From Vanrija pseudolonga (lineage: Eukaryota; Basidiomycota; Tremellomycetes; Trichosporonales; Trichosporonaceae): DNA of 64,000 nucleotides. The position numbers and the translations under genes were made by a program. The stretch covers positions 620,001 through 684,000 of the forward strand of contig NC_085850.1 of assembly GCF_020906515.1 (NCBI RefSeq). Direction: 5' to 3'. Every line of letters begins with the position of its first letter. Within the stretch, counting starts at the first letter, position 1. Positions 33,069-45,140 of the stretch are shown here, piece after piece. A model generated the notes under the pieces. It worked only from the letters and a program-made list of their open reading frames with translations. It had not been told where the DNA came from and made no database searches.

Positions 33069-35267
33069 ATGGTCGTCCCGACGTCGACGCGCACCGTCGC
33101 CGCCCACCCCTCCCAGCACGGTCAGCACCCGCAGCATACCAACGCCGCGGCGGCAGGCTCGACTCGACTGCAGCAGCCGATTTCGCAGTTTACTCCCTCG
33201 GAGCGCGAGCTGGCCCCCGGTGGCAGGAACAGGCTGTTCCTCGCGCTGCGCTCTGGCGTAGAAGAAGAGGTCGACTGGGCCCTCCCGCGCCTCGTGCTCG
33301 CGTCCTTTGACCGCCCGGAGAAGTTTGCCCTCGAGACGTGGGTCGACTCGGTGTCGAGCTTCAAGGAGTGGCCGCAGCTCTGGCTCGACGAACTCGAGCG
33401 CGAGGTCGCGTACCGCGAGCTCATCGACTCGCCATCCTCATCCAAGCGCGATGCGCTCGGCGCCGTGCCCAGCTTCACGCGCGACCCCGCCGTCGAGGAT
33501 CGCGCCGCGGCCTCGCTTCACATCCTGCGAAACGCGAGCTTCTCGGGCAACAATCCGCGCACCATCTCGAGGACGTCGTTCGTGGCCTTCCTCCTGCGCT
33601 TCTTTAACCTGCCTATCGACTTCTTGATCGAAGTGTCGGCCCGCTCGCCCGAGCCGTTCCAGCATATCCTCATCATCCTCCAGTCCATATACCCTTTCTT
33701 ATTCGGTGGCCCACCCGTTTTCCGCCTCCTCACAGAGGTGCTGCCGACGTTCGCCATGAAGACGCGCGACTTGGGACTGCTGAGCATCACGTTGCCGATT
33801 CTCATCACCACGTTCCAGGTGCCGACGTTCCCGCCGCCGCCCGAGGGTTTCATCCAGCACATCCTCTATCTCCTCACGCTGCAGCCGCCGCCGCAGCTCC
33901 TCGAGCTCGTCCTTGACCTGCTGGCGGCCATGGTCCCGCAGCCTGCGTACGCCCGCATTGTTCTGTCCGACCCGCAGTTTGGTTCGCACCTCAAGTCGCT
34001 CGTCAGGCTGCTTGAGCACGGCGCCCAGGACTATGTCGCTCAGTGGTACCCTGTCGAGCATCTCCGCTCCCACGAGGTTCTCAACCCCGCTGGCGGGCCG
34101 GCGCTCGCTGAGAGGGCCACCGCGAGGCGCAGAATTGAGAGAGAGGCGGACCAGCAAAAGATGGAGGTGTTTGGCGGGCCTGGCGTCACCCGCGAGGTTG
34201 GCACAACACCGCCGCAGTTGTCGCAGACGGTCAAGGACGAGCTCTACAAGATGACCGAGCCGAAGCGGTCCATTGCTTGGTGAGTGCTGTCTGTTGTTGG
34301 TTCATGACCACCAAAGCTAACCACACCTCGCAGGATGCACGAGACGTTCGTCTACTGCTCGCACGCTCAGCTGCTGCAGGTGACGTTCTGGCATGCGTAC
34401 AGGGACTTTTTCTCCAACTCCGCGACGGTGGAGCAGTTATTGAGCGCGTCCGAGGTCATCAAGAACGTCACGGTCGCATTCCCTGCGGCGCAGGCCAAGC
34501 TCTGGACGGACGAGCGTGGTGAGACCAAGTTTGTCATCTCGGGCATGGGCTTCAGGAAGGGAACAGATGACGCCGATCGCTTCCTCTGCTTCTGGCGCGG
34601 CTGCCAACGGCCACAAGGTGCCACCAACCCCGGCCAGCTGCTCGATCACATCCAAAAGGCACACTTGGCAGGCCACCCGCAGTCCTGCGCGTGGGCAGGA
34701 TGTCGCCACTCGCCGTTCACCCTGACGCACCTCCTCACGCACCTGCCGCTTGTTCAACCACCCAGCGTGCAGCCGAGGATCTCAGTGGCACCCGGCACTG
34801 AACGCTCGTTTGTGTACTCTCCCCAGGTGACGAGCAGACCAGCGCCACCCGTGCCGCCGACCCAACTCTTGCGCTTCGAGGGCAAGCGCACTAGCGCCGA
34901 TGCGGCGCGCAACCCAATAGGCATTGCCTTCTTGGCTGCACTCGTTGTGCGCGGGCTCGCGCGTAGCCTGAGATCCGAGGTGGCTGCGGCCCTGCCTGAA
35001 GAAGTGGGCATGAGTGCCGAGCAGCGGCGGGCCAAGAAGAAGCACTTGGCAGAGGACCGGTTCGGCCTTCCGATCCCCGCGAGCGTTTTACGCGAGGAGG
35101 AAGAGGAGGAGGACGAGGCGCGTGGCACGGCCGAGGTGAGCATGCCCGACGCGGACAGGGAGCGGGCGCGGGCTGCGTTCCGCGGCGTGGAAGGCCGGAT
35201 CCTCGACGTTGTCAACACCAACGTGTCGAGCCTGGGACTGTACCTTGGCGACGCGTTTGGATGGTAG
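33069..35267 (+). CDS. RSC9: RSC9-like subunit of the RSC/SWI-SNF chromatin remodeler
   Basis: Rsc9 is a DNA/chromatin-binding subunit of the RSC remodeling complex. Exons 33069-34279 and 34334-35267 give 714 residues. The N-terminal half is an alpha-solenoid (RNRLFLALRSGVEEEVDWAL onward). The second half carries the family block QLLQVTFWHAYRDFF and SASEVIKNVTVAFP. A C2H2-like pair follows, CFWRGCQRPQ with HIQKAH and CAWAGCRH with HLLTHLP, as in ascomycete Rsc9. The C-terminus includes an acidic run before the last helix. It diverges from UTP7 with a 280-bp promoter that contains one CACGTG (32885-32890). Confidence 0.83.
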
Positions 35268-35636
35268 GGGAGGTCTAGGCGGAGGGCCGTCGGCCGTCGG
35301 TAGAAGATGTATTACATTCATGATCCGATAGGATGCGCGATAAGCTGCGCAGCGCTGCTCCGCGCCGTGTCTACCTGCTGCGCGAGTCTCTGCCGAACTA
35401 GTCCGCGATGCCGTCGAACGGGCCGTCGAAACGCGCCGCCGTGAAGCCGACGCCGCGATAACGAGGATGTCTCCGGGTGCGCGGTACTCGTCCGCCGGTC
35501 ATCTCCGCGTGGGTTGGCTGGCGGGAGCGCAACGCAACGAACGAACCCACTTAAAGCAACGGCCTGCCCCACTCTCTTGCTTGTCTGTTCCCACTTCTCC
35601 TCGACTCACGCACACACACACACACACACACACACA
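35268..35636. promoter_or_regulatory. Promoter of the Rid-family gene with a CA repeat at the start codon
   Basis: This 369-bp gap holds no gene. It ends with a (CA)13 run at 35611-35636 that directly abuts the ATG at 35637, so the repeat forms the immediate 5' leader. Confidence 0.6.
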
Positions 35637-36369
35637 ATGGCAGACGACCGCAAGACGTACCTCGTGCCGGGCTACCCCGCGCCGCCTTCCTTCCTGTGTA
35701 CGTTGCGTGGCGTGGCGTGTGCCTCTGCCCCCCAGCTAACCCAATCCTGCAGCCACGGCTATCGTGTCCGGCGGGTTCATCTACTGCTCTGGCGCGCTGC
35801 CCGTCACGCCGGACGGTAAGATGGTCGAGGGGACGTTTGGGGACCGTGTTGTGAGTCGACGCGCGCACCGAGCGGAGCGAGGTGGGTGCGGGTGGTAGAG
35901 TAGACGGCGGTACGGTGGCTGCTGCCTGCGTCTTTCAGCCGCCAACCCACTCGGCCCACCGCCAAGCCCCAGCCCAACCCTCCCTCCGGTCTGGCCTCCG
36001 CTCACACACCAGACCGCCGTCCTGGACAACCTCGAGGCGGTGCTCAAGGCGCACGGCTCGGGCCTGGAGCACACGGTCAAGGCGCTCATCTTTGTGAGTG
36101 CGAGTGCGCGCGCGGCGCGCATTGTCGGCATGTGGCAAAGGCGACATGCCGGCGAGCGTTGCCCCACCCCGCCTCCCCCACCCACCCGCTCACCCCACCC
36201 CAACCCACAGATCACCGACTACGCCAACTTTGACGAGCTGAACCGCGTCTACACGCCGCGCATGCCCACGCCCGCGCCCGCGCGCTCGTGTATCGGCGCG
36301 GCCAAGCTCCCGCGCGGGTCGGATATCGAGATTGAGCTCGTGGCGCTTGCCCCGCGCGCCAAGCTCTAG
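35637..36369 (+). CDS. Rid/YjgF-YER057c-UK114 family protein
   Basis: Rid proteins hydrolyse reactive enamine/imine intermediates or act as small-molecule-binding regulators. Four exons (35637-35697, 35753-35850, 36013-36093, 36211-36369) give 132 residues, the normal size. The family pattern is clear: AIVSGGFIYCSGALPVTPDG, the helix TAVLDNLEAVLKAHGSGLEH, and FITDYANFDELNRVY. The C-terminal RSCIGAAKLPRGSDIEIELV contains the Arg that contacts carboxylate ligands in RidA. No mitochondrial presequence is apparent, so a cytosolic form is more likely. It converges on the permease gene with 130 bp between stops. Confidence 0.85.
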
Positions 36370-36499
36370 GCGGTGACGAGCTGGCGAGGTGGCGAGGAGA
36401 AGAATCAAAAGAGCAGTAGTGTAGTGCAAGCAAGATCAGATGCTATGAAGTTGTCTATCGATGTGTTACACGCGCGGGGGAGGCTCGACCTCCCGCCGC

Positions 36500-38432
36500 C
36501 TACTTGAACATGACGCACACCTCCGCCGCGACAACGAGACAACCCACGGCAAGCGTCACGCCCAACGGCAGCGCATTGCGCCGCGCAAACTCGAGGGGCA
36601 AGACGTGCAGCTGCTTCTCGGCGAGGATGTGGCGCCACAATAGACCAGCGAGGGACGCGGGGAAGCTAGGTGGGGGAGGGTGTCAGCGCAATGTCGCAAT
36701 GTGGCAGTTGGCAGTTGCCGCTCGCTCGCGCGCTGGCGCTCGCGCCCACTCACACAAACGAGTAGGCGCCAAAGTTGGACCCCACGGCCAGTGCCAGCAC
36801 GCTGCCGTACCGTGCCCGCGGGGAGGGGTGAGCCGCGGCGATCCAGCGCGTGAGGATGCGCGAGAGGAGGACTGTCGCGCCGATATTCGTGCCGAAGAGC
36901 TGCGCGGGGTGTGAGTCAGCTGCTCTCGTGGGTCTGCGCCACGCGGCTCACATTACACCCGATGACGCTCACGACCCCCATGAGAAAGATACACCCCGCC
37001 GCGCCGCTCGCGCGCGCCCACGCGCCCCACCACCCGCTCCACACCCCCACCCAGCCCGTGTGATCCAGCGCCTCGACGAGGATGAACATGCTGAACGCGA
37101 ACGGGAGGAGGGGGAGCGGGAGGGCCGCGAGCGTGGTGCTTGTTGTTGGGAGCGCGGCGCGGATGGCGCGGAGCGGGTGGGGTGGGGTGGGTGGTGGGGT
37201 TGGTGATGCCGGTGTTGGGGTGTCGGTCGTGCCGACGGCGGCGTCGGCCTCGCCGTCTAGCTTGTCGCGTGCCTCGGCGTCGAGCCTGCCAGACACGACA
37301 GCGGGCGCGGTACTGTCCTTCTCGCTCGAATCGCTGGACCCCAGCGCGCCGCTGGCCCTCTCCTTCTCCCCCGATTCCCCGCTGGCCGCCGCCGCCCCCG
37401 GCCGCCCCCAGCCCAAGTCGTACGCCACGTCGCGCGCAAGAACCAGCAGCGCAGCAGGCGCAGTGACGCACCACACGCCCGCGGCGCCGTGCTCGAGTAT
37501 CCCGACAGCGCTGAGGGCGACGAGCAGCACGATCGTAACGACGAACACGGACGCGCCGAACGCCGCGCCGACGGGGTCCACGAGCGCCGCGCGCGGCTGC
37601 ACGTCGACCTTGTCGATACGCTTTGGCAGGCTACGCCCCGCGGTGCCCATGAGCACCGGGAGCAGCGCTAGTCCGGCAGCGACCGTGGGCAGCGCGGTCC
37701 ACGCGGAGAACTGGAGAAAGCTGAGGTGGAAGCTTGCCGTGAGCACCAGGTTGGTGGGGTTACTCGACACGAGCAGCGCGCACGCGAGGTTGGCCGCCTG
37801 GAACTGGGCGAACGCGAACGCGTGTGGCGGCAGCCCGGTGCTCGCGGCGAAGTACGCCACGAACGGCGTGCCGCTCAGCACGACGGGGTCGTTGCCCACG
37901 CCGAGGGCGAGCGCGAGGAAGAGGAGGTACAGCGACGCGTATAGCTTTGCGGGGGAGGTCGCGCGCGAGGCGACGTGCAGCGCGAGGTAGCGCAGCAGGC
38001 CGGTATGGTCTAGCGAGAGGGAGATGTACGCCTGGGGCCAGGGGTCAGCTGGGCAGGCAGGCGATAAGGAGGAGCACGCCACCCACAAAGCTCGTGAAGA
38101 GCACCATGACGTCCCACGGCCGCACGCCATCGCGCCCGACAAAGCCCGCGCGCACCACAGACGGGGGGATACACGTGCTCGCGAGGAGGAGGAGGACAGC
38201 GACGACGGGCGCAGACGCAAGGCCGAGGGTCGCGTGTGTCGGGGTATCACTACGGCCCAGTATACGCGCGATGCGAGCTGCTACGCGCCGCAGCGCCGAC
38301 GGCAGCGGTATTCTCAGCGGCCGGATGACGAGCGCGTCTGGGGCGGCCATTAGCTTGGGTCTGATGAGCACACGCACTTGCGATCGCAAACACGCCCAGC
38401 GTTACCCCGCTCCGGGCGTCCAGGGGGCTCAT
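36500..38432 (-). CDS. ArsB/NhaD (citrate transporter-like) membrane permease
   Basis: This is a predicted multi-pass ion transporter, substrate unknown (arsenite, anions or sodium are possible for the superfamily). Exons 38432-38378, 38337-38087, 38031-36952, 36899-36754 and 36665-36500 give 565 residues. Membrane segments include PVVAVLLLLASTCIPPSVV, LYLLFLALALGVG, ASVFVVTIVLLVALSAVGIL and the final LGVTLAVGCLVVAAEVCVMF. The motif LLVSSNPTNLVLTASF and the second-half LFGTNIGATVLLSRIL fit the inverted-repeat Asn-Pro-Thr type re-entrant loops of the family. A long hydrophilic loop rich in Ser/Ala/Glu separates the halves (about residues 310-380). The start is the ATG at 38432, in a short first exon. 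Confidence 0.75.
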
Positions 38433-39098
38433 GGTCGCATTGTGTGTTGTGGTAAAGCTCAAAGACGGCTTGTTGGAACAAACGTTTATCGGTCGGTCCG
38501 TCGGCGGATGACTGACTTTCTTGGCGCCCCCGCCGCGCGTCGCGGCTATCGTCAACAAAGCCTGTTTGTGGCACTCTGACTCTCTCGTTATCAAGGCACC
38601 TTTGCGGCCTTTGGGGGCCAGTGGCATTCCCTTTGTCACCCTCAGTTTACAATGTCAAGTGCCGAGACGTATTGCGACGCCTTTGCAGCCACGCAGGCCA
38701 ACACACCCACGCTCTCACCCACCCACCCACCGCTCCACCCTCTCGCCTCGCCGCCGCAGTGCATATGTAGTGCATGGAACTACTATCGTTCAGAATCAAT
38801 GTATGGGTATCACTACGGCCATGATACTGTGATGGGCAAGGTAAAATAAGAGTGGGAAAAAAGAGAGAAGATGGGTGTTTGTAAGATGAGAGAGACAAGC
38901 GGCGAGACAGCGAGAGAGACAGAGGGAAACTAGAGCAAGCAAGAAGAACGCAAACACCAAGAGACGACCGGATGCCACACACACACAGCACGAGGGCCTT
39001 GGGAGCAGCCCCCGCGTGACAACAACCAAATACGCCGACGCGGATACTAGTAGACACACAGAGATTTGCGGACCATTTCCTCTAGGCGCAAGTCGAGT
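38433..39098. other. Intergenic region between permease promoter and the LisH gene 3' end
   Basis: This 666-bp gap holds no gene. A TATA-like TATTTG lies on the minus strand near 39025, and the minus strand from about 38860 to 38930 is a T/C-rich run. The permease promoter and the 3' end of the LisH gene share this space. Confidence 0.5.
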
Positions 39099-40240
39099 CT
39101 ATGCAATGCTCGTTTCGCCCTCGTTGTCGTCGCCAATGTTCTCGAGGTATTGCGCAAAGTCGATGCCTTCGCCACCGAGCTGCGTCATCCAGTCCAAGTC
39201 TCCTTCGGCTCCAAACAAGCTCGAGGCGTCCCCAAGCACGTCACCGCCAAAGGATAATGTCGACTGGATGCCAGTTCCCGATGTCAATGTCTGCGACGTG
39301 GCCGAAAGCACAGCAGCGTCCACAACTCCGTTCAACACGGGGCCATTGACATTGCCACCGGCCGGGGTCGCGGTCGTCGCCGACGGAGGTGAAGGCGTTA
39401 AGACGTGAGTCGACCCAGATTGCGTCGTAGAGTCACCGCCAATGGCAATGGTGGTGTTGGGAGAGTTGCGCGATTTTGGCGTGGCAGATTCGCGCTGAGG
39501 TGCGTTAGCATGCACAAAGGTCGCTCCGCTTCAACTCACAATCAACTCCTCCTTTTGCATCTTTGGCGTCATCGACATCTTCTGCGCCTGTGGTGTGCGT
39601 CCCATTGTCGTTGCAGCCGGGCTCTGCGGAGGAGGCATGGCACCGTCGCCAGGGCCACCCTTGCTCTGGTTGCGCTGCATCGATTGCCCAGGAACACCGT
39701 TTTGGGACGGGTTTCTGGGTGATTGGCCAGGGACACCCTGCGCAGGGCTTCTCGCCTCAATGCTTCCCGGCGTTCTAGACGCGTTCGGCCCGTTGAGCTG
39801 TCTAGCAGAGGGGTTTCTGCTCATCTGGGTGGGTCAGCCATGGGTATCGCCAACCAGACTCGGTTCAACACACCTGATTTGGGTCGACTCCACCAGGTTG
39901 CTGCTGCATCATCTGCATCTGCTGCTGCAGGGTGATGCCTTGCTGCTGCGGAGGGAGGTGCTGCTGTGGCGCCTGGAAGCCAGACTGCAGCGTCTGAGGT
40001 TGGATGAATGGGCTTGGTGCTGCGCTACCCGAGTTGCGCCTCTGTCGTTTTCGGTCAGGTGGAGTGTTGCCACGAGGGCCAGTGCTCGATTCGCCCTGCT
40101 ACACGGTGTGTCAGTCTATGTGTCTGCGGAGGCTGGCTGGCGGCGGATTGGCGCCCACCTGCATCGGAGTGGATGCTTCAAAAGCCATGCCATGAGGGCG
40201 TGCTTGTCCACTGACCTGCCGTTGCTGCTGCTGCTGCTGC

Positions 40241-40278
<38 letters not shown>

Positions 40279-43139
40279 CTGCAACTGCTGTTGCTGCTGC
40301 GGCCCCAGTGGTCCTGGTGGCTGCTGAAGCATCATGTGCTGCTGCTGGTGCAGCTGCTGAGGCGTGCTGGCGGGAGAGGCACCGGGGCCTCCAGGCTGAC
40401 CAGGTGATGCGCCGTTCATGGCCACAAATTGTCCTTGTCTTCTTGCGTCGGCAAGTGTCTGCTGGTACTTTACAATCACGCGGGACTGCCAGTCAGATAT
40501 CAGGTCGACAGAACAAACTCACCTTCTCGTCCTCGCTAAACGAGCTAACATCACGGCCCGTCAAGTTGAGCGCGGCGAGGGCGTGTTGCATGATGGAGGG
40601 ATTGACCGGGCCAAGGTTGAGGCTCGAGTAGATTTGGCTGGCGCTTGCCTGCGCCGCTTGCTGAGCCGCTTGCTGCGCCTGCTGGAACTGATGTTGCTGC
40701 TGCAGGCTCATCTGGTTCGCATAGTGGGGGCCGTTGGGCTGCTGCATGCCGGGCTGCATACCAGGCTGCATGCCCAGCTGCTGCCGCTGCTGGGCCGCGT
40801 GATGCGCGGCTGCGTGCTGTTGGGCCAGCTGGTTCTGTTGCGCTTGCTGCTGCTGCTGCTGGGCGTGCTGAGCGGCCGCTTGCGCCTGCTGCTGGGCGTG
40901 CTGAGCCGCCTGCATCTGCTGCTGCTGGGCCTGCTGCTGAGCCTGCTGCTGAGCCTGCTGAGCTTGTCGAGCTTGCTGTGCCTGCTGCTGCTGCTGCTGT
41001 TGCTGCTGGGCCTGCTGCTGAGCTTGTTGCTGAGCGTGCTGCTGGGCGGCGGTGCGGGCATTAATGGCCTGTGCCTGAGCAGTCAACAGATTGTGCTGGG
41101 AGGTCGACATCTGAGGCGTCATTGGTTGCTGGGCGGGGCTGGCTGCGGCGGCCTGGGGGGTCTGAGGGTGCATGAAGCCGCTCTGCCCAGGGTGCGCCAT
41201 TCCAGCAGCGACGGCAGCCGCCTGCTGTTGCTGCGTCATCGCGGCCATCATGGTCGGCGTTCCTTGAGGGCCGGGGACGCCGTTCATTGGAGGCCGCATG
41301 TGCTTCTGATGGGGCGAGGGCATGGGATGAGCAGCCGACATGCGAGGAGACGGTGCGATCGGTGATGGCTGGTTGGGTCCTGCTGATGCGGTTGCCTGCA
41401 TTGGAATGGGCTGGGCGGCAGCGTAGATATGCTGACCAGGAGCTGGTGGTCTTTGCTGTGCGGGGGAACCGGCAACGGCTCCTGGAGGCTGTTGACCAAA
41501 GCGCTGGGTGGCGGCAGCGGCGTGTTGCTGCTGGGTGGCCGCTTGCTGCTGCTGTTGCTGGATAAGAGCAGCTTGCTGCTGCTGCTGTTGCTGATGTGTC
41601 TGCGCCGCCATTTGCTGTTGTTGCTGCTGCTGCTGCATCATGGCTTGGGCTTGGGTCATGCCTGCGCCAGCTTGGGCTTGAGCATGCTGCTGAGCCTGCT
41701 GCTGGGCCATCGCCTGCGCCTGCTGCTGGGCCTGCGCCTGCTGGAAGTTCTGTTGCTGGGACGGAACACGCTGAGCGGCGACACCACCTGTTGGGGTTTG
41801 GAACTGGGGCTGGGGCGTGCCCGGTACAGCTCCAGGTGTCCCAGCAATAGACTGCCTCAAGGATCGTAGGCGGCCGATAGCCTCGGCATAGGCCGTGCCG
41901 TTACTCAACGCCGCCGGTCCTTTGCCGGCAGCCGCAAGATCCGAAAACACGTGCCACAACCTGCGTTGCATGTCAGCTGCGGAGTTGTTGAAATCCAGAA
42001 CATGACCTCACTCGTTCAACAGGCCTTTGTTTGGCCCCTCAATAGGCACACTCTGTTCTGGGAGGCCTGCTTCATTTCGAAGCGCATTTGCTGTCTGAGG
42101 AAGCTGGTGCTTCATCAAGTACTCAAAAATCAACGGTTTGATCCTGGGAAAAATCGTCGTCAGCCAAAGGTCCAGGAGCTTAAAGTTTGTCCCCAGTCGC
42201 CACTCACGTTGCGTCTGGATCGCGAATAGGTCCGATCTGAGACTGCACTGACGGCCCCCTCGTCATGTCATATCCTTGCGAAGATAACTGGTGCTCGACA
42301 CCTGGGTGCTGAGGGTGTTGAGGGTGACCTGGGGTGGGGACTGCAGCCGCTGGCTGCTGTGCCTGGGGCTGGGGCTGACCTGGCTGCGCGGCCGCCTGAA
42401 CATGAGATGGATGCTGCTGCACTTGACCGGGCGGGGCGGGCTGCATTCCTGGATGTTGTGGGAACCCAGGATGCTGTTGCACCATACCGGGCTGCTGCTG
42501 TGGAGGACGAACATGAGCTGGTCGTTGGGGGCGCATTCCAACGGTTGGCCGTGCTCCTGGGGCCATGGAAGGACCTGCTGCCTGAGGATACTGGTGCGGA
42601 GGCATAGCTGCTCCAGGGCCATTGATCGGGAAGCCCTGGTGCTGGAGATGTGGTGAAGGTGACATGTGGTGGCCAGGCTGTTGACCCATGGCGGCAGCTC
42701 GCTGCTGTTGAGCCGTCTGAGCTGCTGCAGCTGCCTGGACTGCCTGCTGGTGTTGCTGGGCGGCAGCCTGAGCCTGTGCTGCTTGCGCTTGCGCTTGTGC
42801 CTGCGCCTGCGCCTGCGCCTGTGCTGCTTGCGCTTGTGCTTGCGCTGCCTGGGCGGCTTGATGTTGCAGAGACGCGGCTTGCTGCTGCTGCTGGGTCATA
42901 GCCATCTGCTGCTGCCTCTGCTGTTGAAACTGAGCAATCTGTTGCTGCGACATGGCGATTCCGGCGGCCATGCCAGCCTGAGGGGGTCGGACCTGGACGC
43001 CGTACTGATACTGGGCCACCTGCATCGGCATCCCCGAAGGGCCCGGCTGGCCGGGCTGTTGCATTAGATGAGGGGGAGGATGGGACACGGCTGGAGACGC
43101 GTGTTGCTGATGGATGATGGCTGGATGGGGCAAGGCCAT
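39099..43139 (-). CDS. Gln-rich LisH-domain transcription regulator (Flo8/Som1-like)
   Basis: This is a likely nuclear regulator. Seven coding exons (43139-42208, 42143-42012, 41960-40523, 40485-40159, 40098-39874, 39824-39540, 39494-39099) give 1,244 residues. The LisH motif at about 312-338 (KPLIFEYLMKHQLPQTANAL) is followed by GPNKGLLNELWHVFSDL, the block shared by Flo8/Som1 and SSBP proteins. Unlike the usual Flo8/Som1 layout, about 310 residues of Gln/Ala/Pro-rich sequence precede LisH. Further poly-Gln tracts follow, the longest coded by mixed CAG/CAA near 40220-40305. The C-terminal 130 residues are Ser/Thr/Gly-rich and end in an acidic aromatic stretch (GEGIDFAQYLENIGDDNEGE) that could be an activation region. 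Flo8-type factors act in cAMP-controlled morphogenesis; that role here is inference. Confidence 0.72.
40220..40305 (-). repeat. Coding CAG/CAA (poly-Gln) microsatellite in the LisH gene
   Basis: On the coding strand this is a mixed CAG/CAA run encoding some two dozen glutamines. Such tracts change length easily without frame loss and may vary between strains. Confidence 0.8.
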
Positions 43140-43836
43140 GGCCTAGCGGGGGTTAGCGACGGAGCAAAGGTTGGACCACTCACGTTTATCGCCAGGGCCT
43201 CGACTCAGTTTACCGGCTGAATCGTGCCCACTCGCAACGAAGTGCTCCGAAAGTGGATGGCGAGTTGCCTCTAGTCGTGCGTGTTAGCAATCAGAGAGAT
43301 GGTGCTGTGCGATGACAGGTGAAAGGATGGACAATGGACGAGGGGAGGCAAAAAGGGCTGAATCGGGGTGGGGTGGGGGGGCGGTGGTGAACGGGGCGGA
43401 TTGCGGCTCGATTCGCACTGATTCTCGCCGTGACAACGAGTGACCAGCGCAAGCACACATGCAACTCTTTTGTTGCCAGCAAAGGTCGCGTCTGGGGCAA
43501 CAGATGCTGCTAGAGAGAGGCCGCCGGGACGTTGAATAGATAACGGCCCTTAGTGTCCGACGACAGCCCTAGACCAATCACCACTAGCACGGTGGCGTGC
43601 TGTCGCGGTGATGGAGCCGCGCGGGGTGGTGGGTGAGTGTCCCAGCGCGGGGGGGAGGCCCAACCGTCGTGTCGATGCAACCACACTGCGATGGTGGTGA
43701 TGGATGATGCAGGGAGTGCGAGGTTGAGACGACAAGGGCAAGGATGGCTGGGATGAAGGGTGCAGGGTTGTCTAGGGGCGTGGCGGCGGACTGACGTGAA
43801 CCGAGCGGGGAGTGGGGAGGAGGGCGAGGACTCACT
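43140..43836 (-). other. Predicted 5' leader of the LisH gene with two introns
   Basis: Upstream of the ATG at 43139 the minus strand shows a complete 41-nt intron (donor GTGAGT at 43183, branch GCTAAC, acceptor TAG at 43143) and a longer one. The longer has donor GTGAGT at 43835, branch GCTAAC and acceptor TAG at 43271, 565 nt. The small exon between them (43270-43184) has no ATG, so both would be leader introns. This is inference from splice signals only. Confidence 0.5.
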
Positions 43837-45076
43837 TGGACACGCGACGAGGTTTGCCAGAGATGCAGAGGTCTAATGCTCTTTGAGGTTGTGTTGACAG
43901 TGAGGAGCCAGAGGGACTGGACGCGTCGGCGGGAGGGCCTGGGTGATTAAACGATGGGCCTGTGCGACGAGGACAAGGTGAGAGGGCGCGCGTCCAAGGT
44001 TGAAGGGCACGTTCTGTACGCAGGCGTCACTGAATGTCTGTCGATCCACAGACGTCGTCACCACGACAAATCAGCCGCTCTGGTGAACACTTGTGGACGC
44101 GATGCCAGCAGGTGATGGACCGCGATGCCCAGTCGTTTTCTCGGCGAGCGAGCCGAGGTGGGAGCAAGAGGGTGCCGTGTTGATGGGTCGTCGGGCGGGC
44201 GGAGGCAAGGAGAGGTAGTACTCCTTGATTAGGGCTCCAATGGGCGTCTTGTACAAGCCAGGGCGAGGTGCTGGCAATGGGCTTGATATGCAAATGGGCG
44301 ATGCTGATGAGGGGGAGTGACAATGATGCTGGATTGATGAAGTAGTGCGGTCAAGAGTTTCGAGGGGGGGGGGATAGGAGGAGCGAGGTAGCCAAGGAGG
44401 AAGAGGGGAAGTACGACGGGGCGGACGCTTCCCACGGTAAGGGGGGTGTTGGATAGGAGTGAGCTGATTTTGCTTTGGATGCTGAAGGGTTGATTGGCGA
44501 CGAGGATGGCGAGAACAAGAGGTGATGATGGTAGTTGAGTGTGGATGAGGGTGGTGGGTTGGAGGTTGATCGCAATATCGAGCGGGGGTTGCGGCAAGGG
44601 GGGAGGAGGGAAGGGGGAGGGAGGCGAGGGGTGGGGGTGGGGACGTGTAGAAAGATGTTGGTGGTGTAGTGGTTGGTTGGGTGGTAGTAGGTAGTAGGTG
44701 GTGTGGGTGCGCCTAGACTGCCGTTGGCACGGGGAGTGGTCGCGGCGTTGCAGGGAAGGGGGGGGGGTTCCTTAGGAGCAGGCAGGAGAGAGGAGAGGAG
44801 AGCCCAGCGTGTGTTTATGGTGAGAGGGAAGGAGAGAGGTCGAGTGGCCAGCAAGCAGCAAGCAAGCCAGTCAAGGTCAGGTACAGTGACTGAGGGAATC
44901 AGAGCAGAGGGGGGGGGGTGAGGGGGATAAGTGAGGGCGACAGGCGACAAGGGTAAAGTGGGAGAGGCGCCGCAGGTCGCACCGGCGTATTTGGTACCAG
45001 GTGATGGTTGGGCGGTGGGTGCTGGTGGGAGTAGTGATGGGCTGGGTAGGTGGGTGCTGGCTGGGCTGGGCTTGGT

Positions 45077-45140
45077 CTGGCTGGCTGGCTGCTGGGTGAT
45101 GGGTTGCTGGGTATGACTGGCTGACTGGCTGGCTGGCTGG
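45077..45140 (-). repeat. CCAG tetranucleotide repeats (LisH-sense strand)
   Basis: Two interrupted runs of CTGG on the plus strand (45077-45090 and 45117-45140) read CCAG on the strand of the LisH gene. The same unit recurs at 46808-46821 and upstream of the bHLH gene. Confidence 0.75.
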
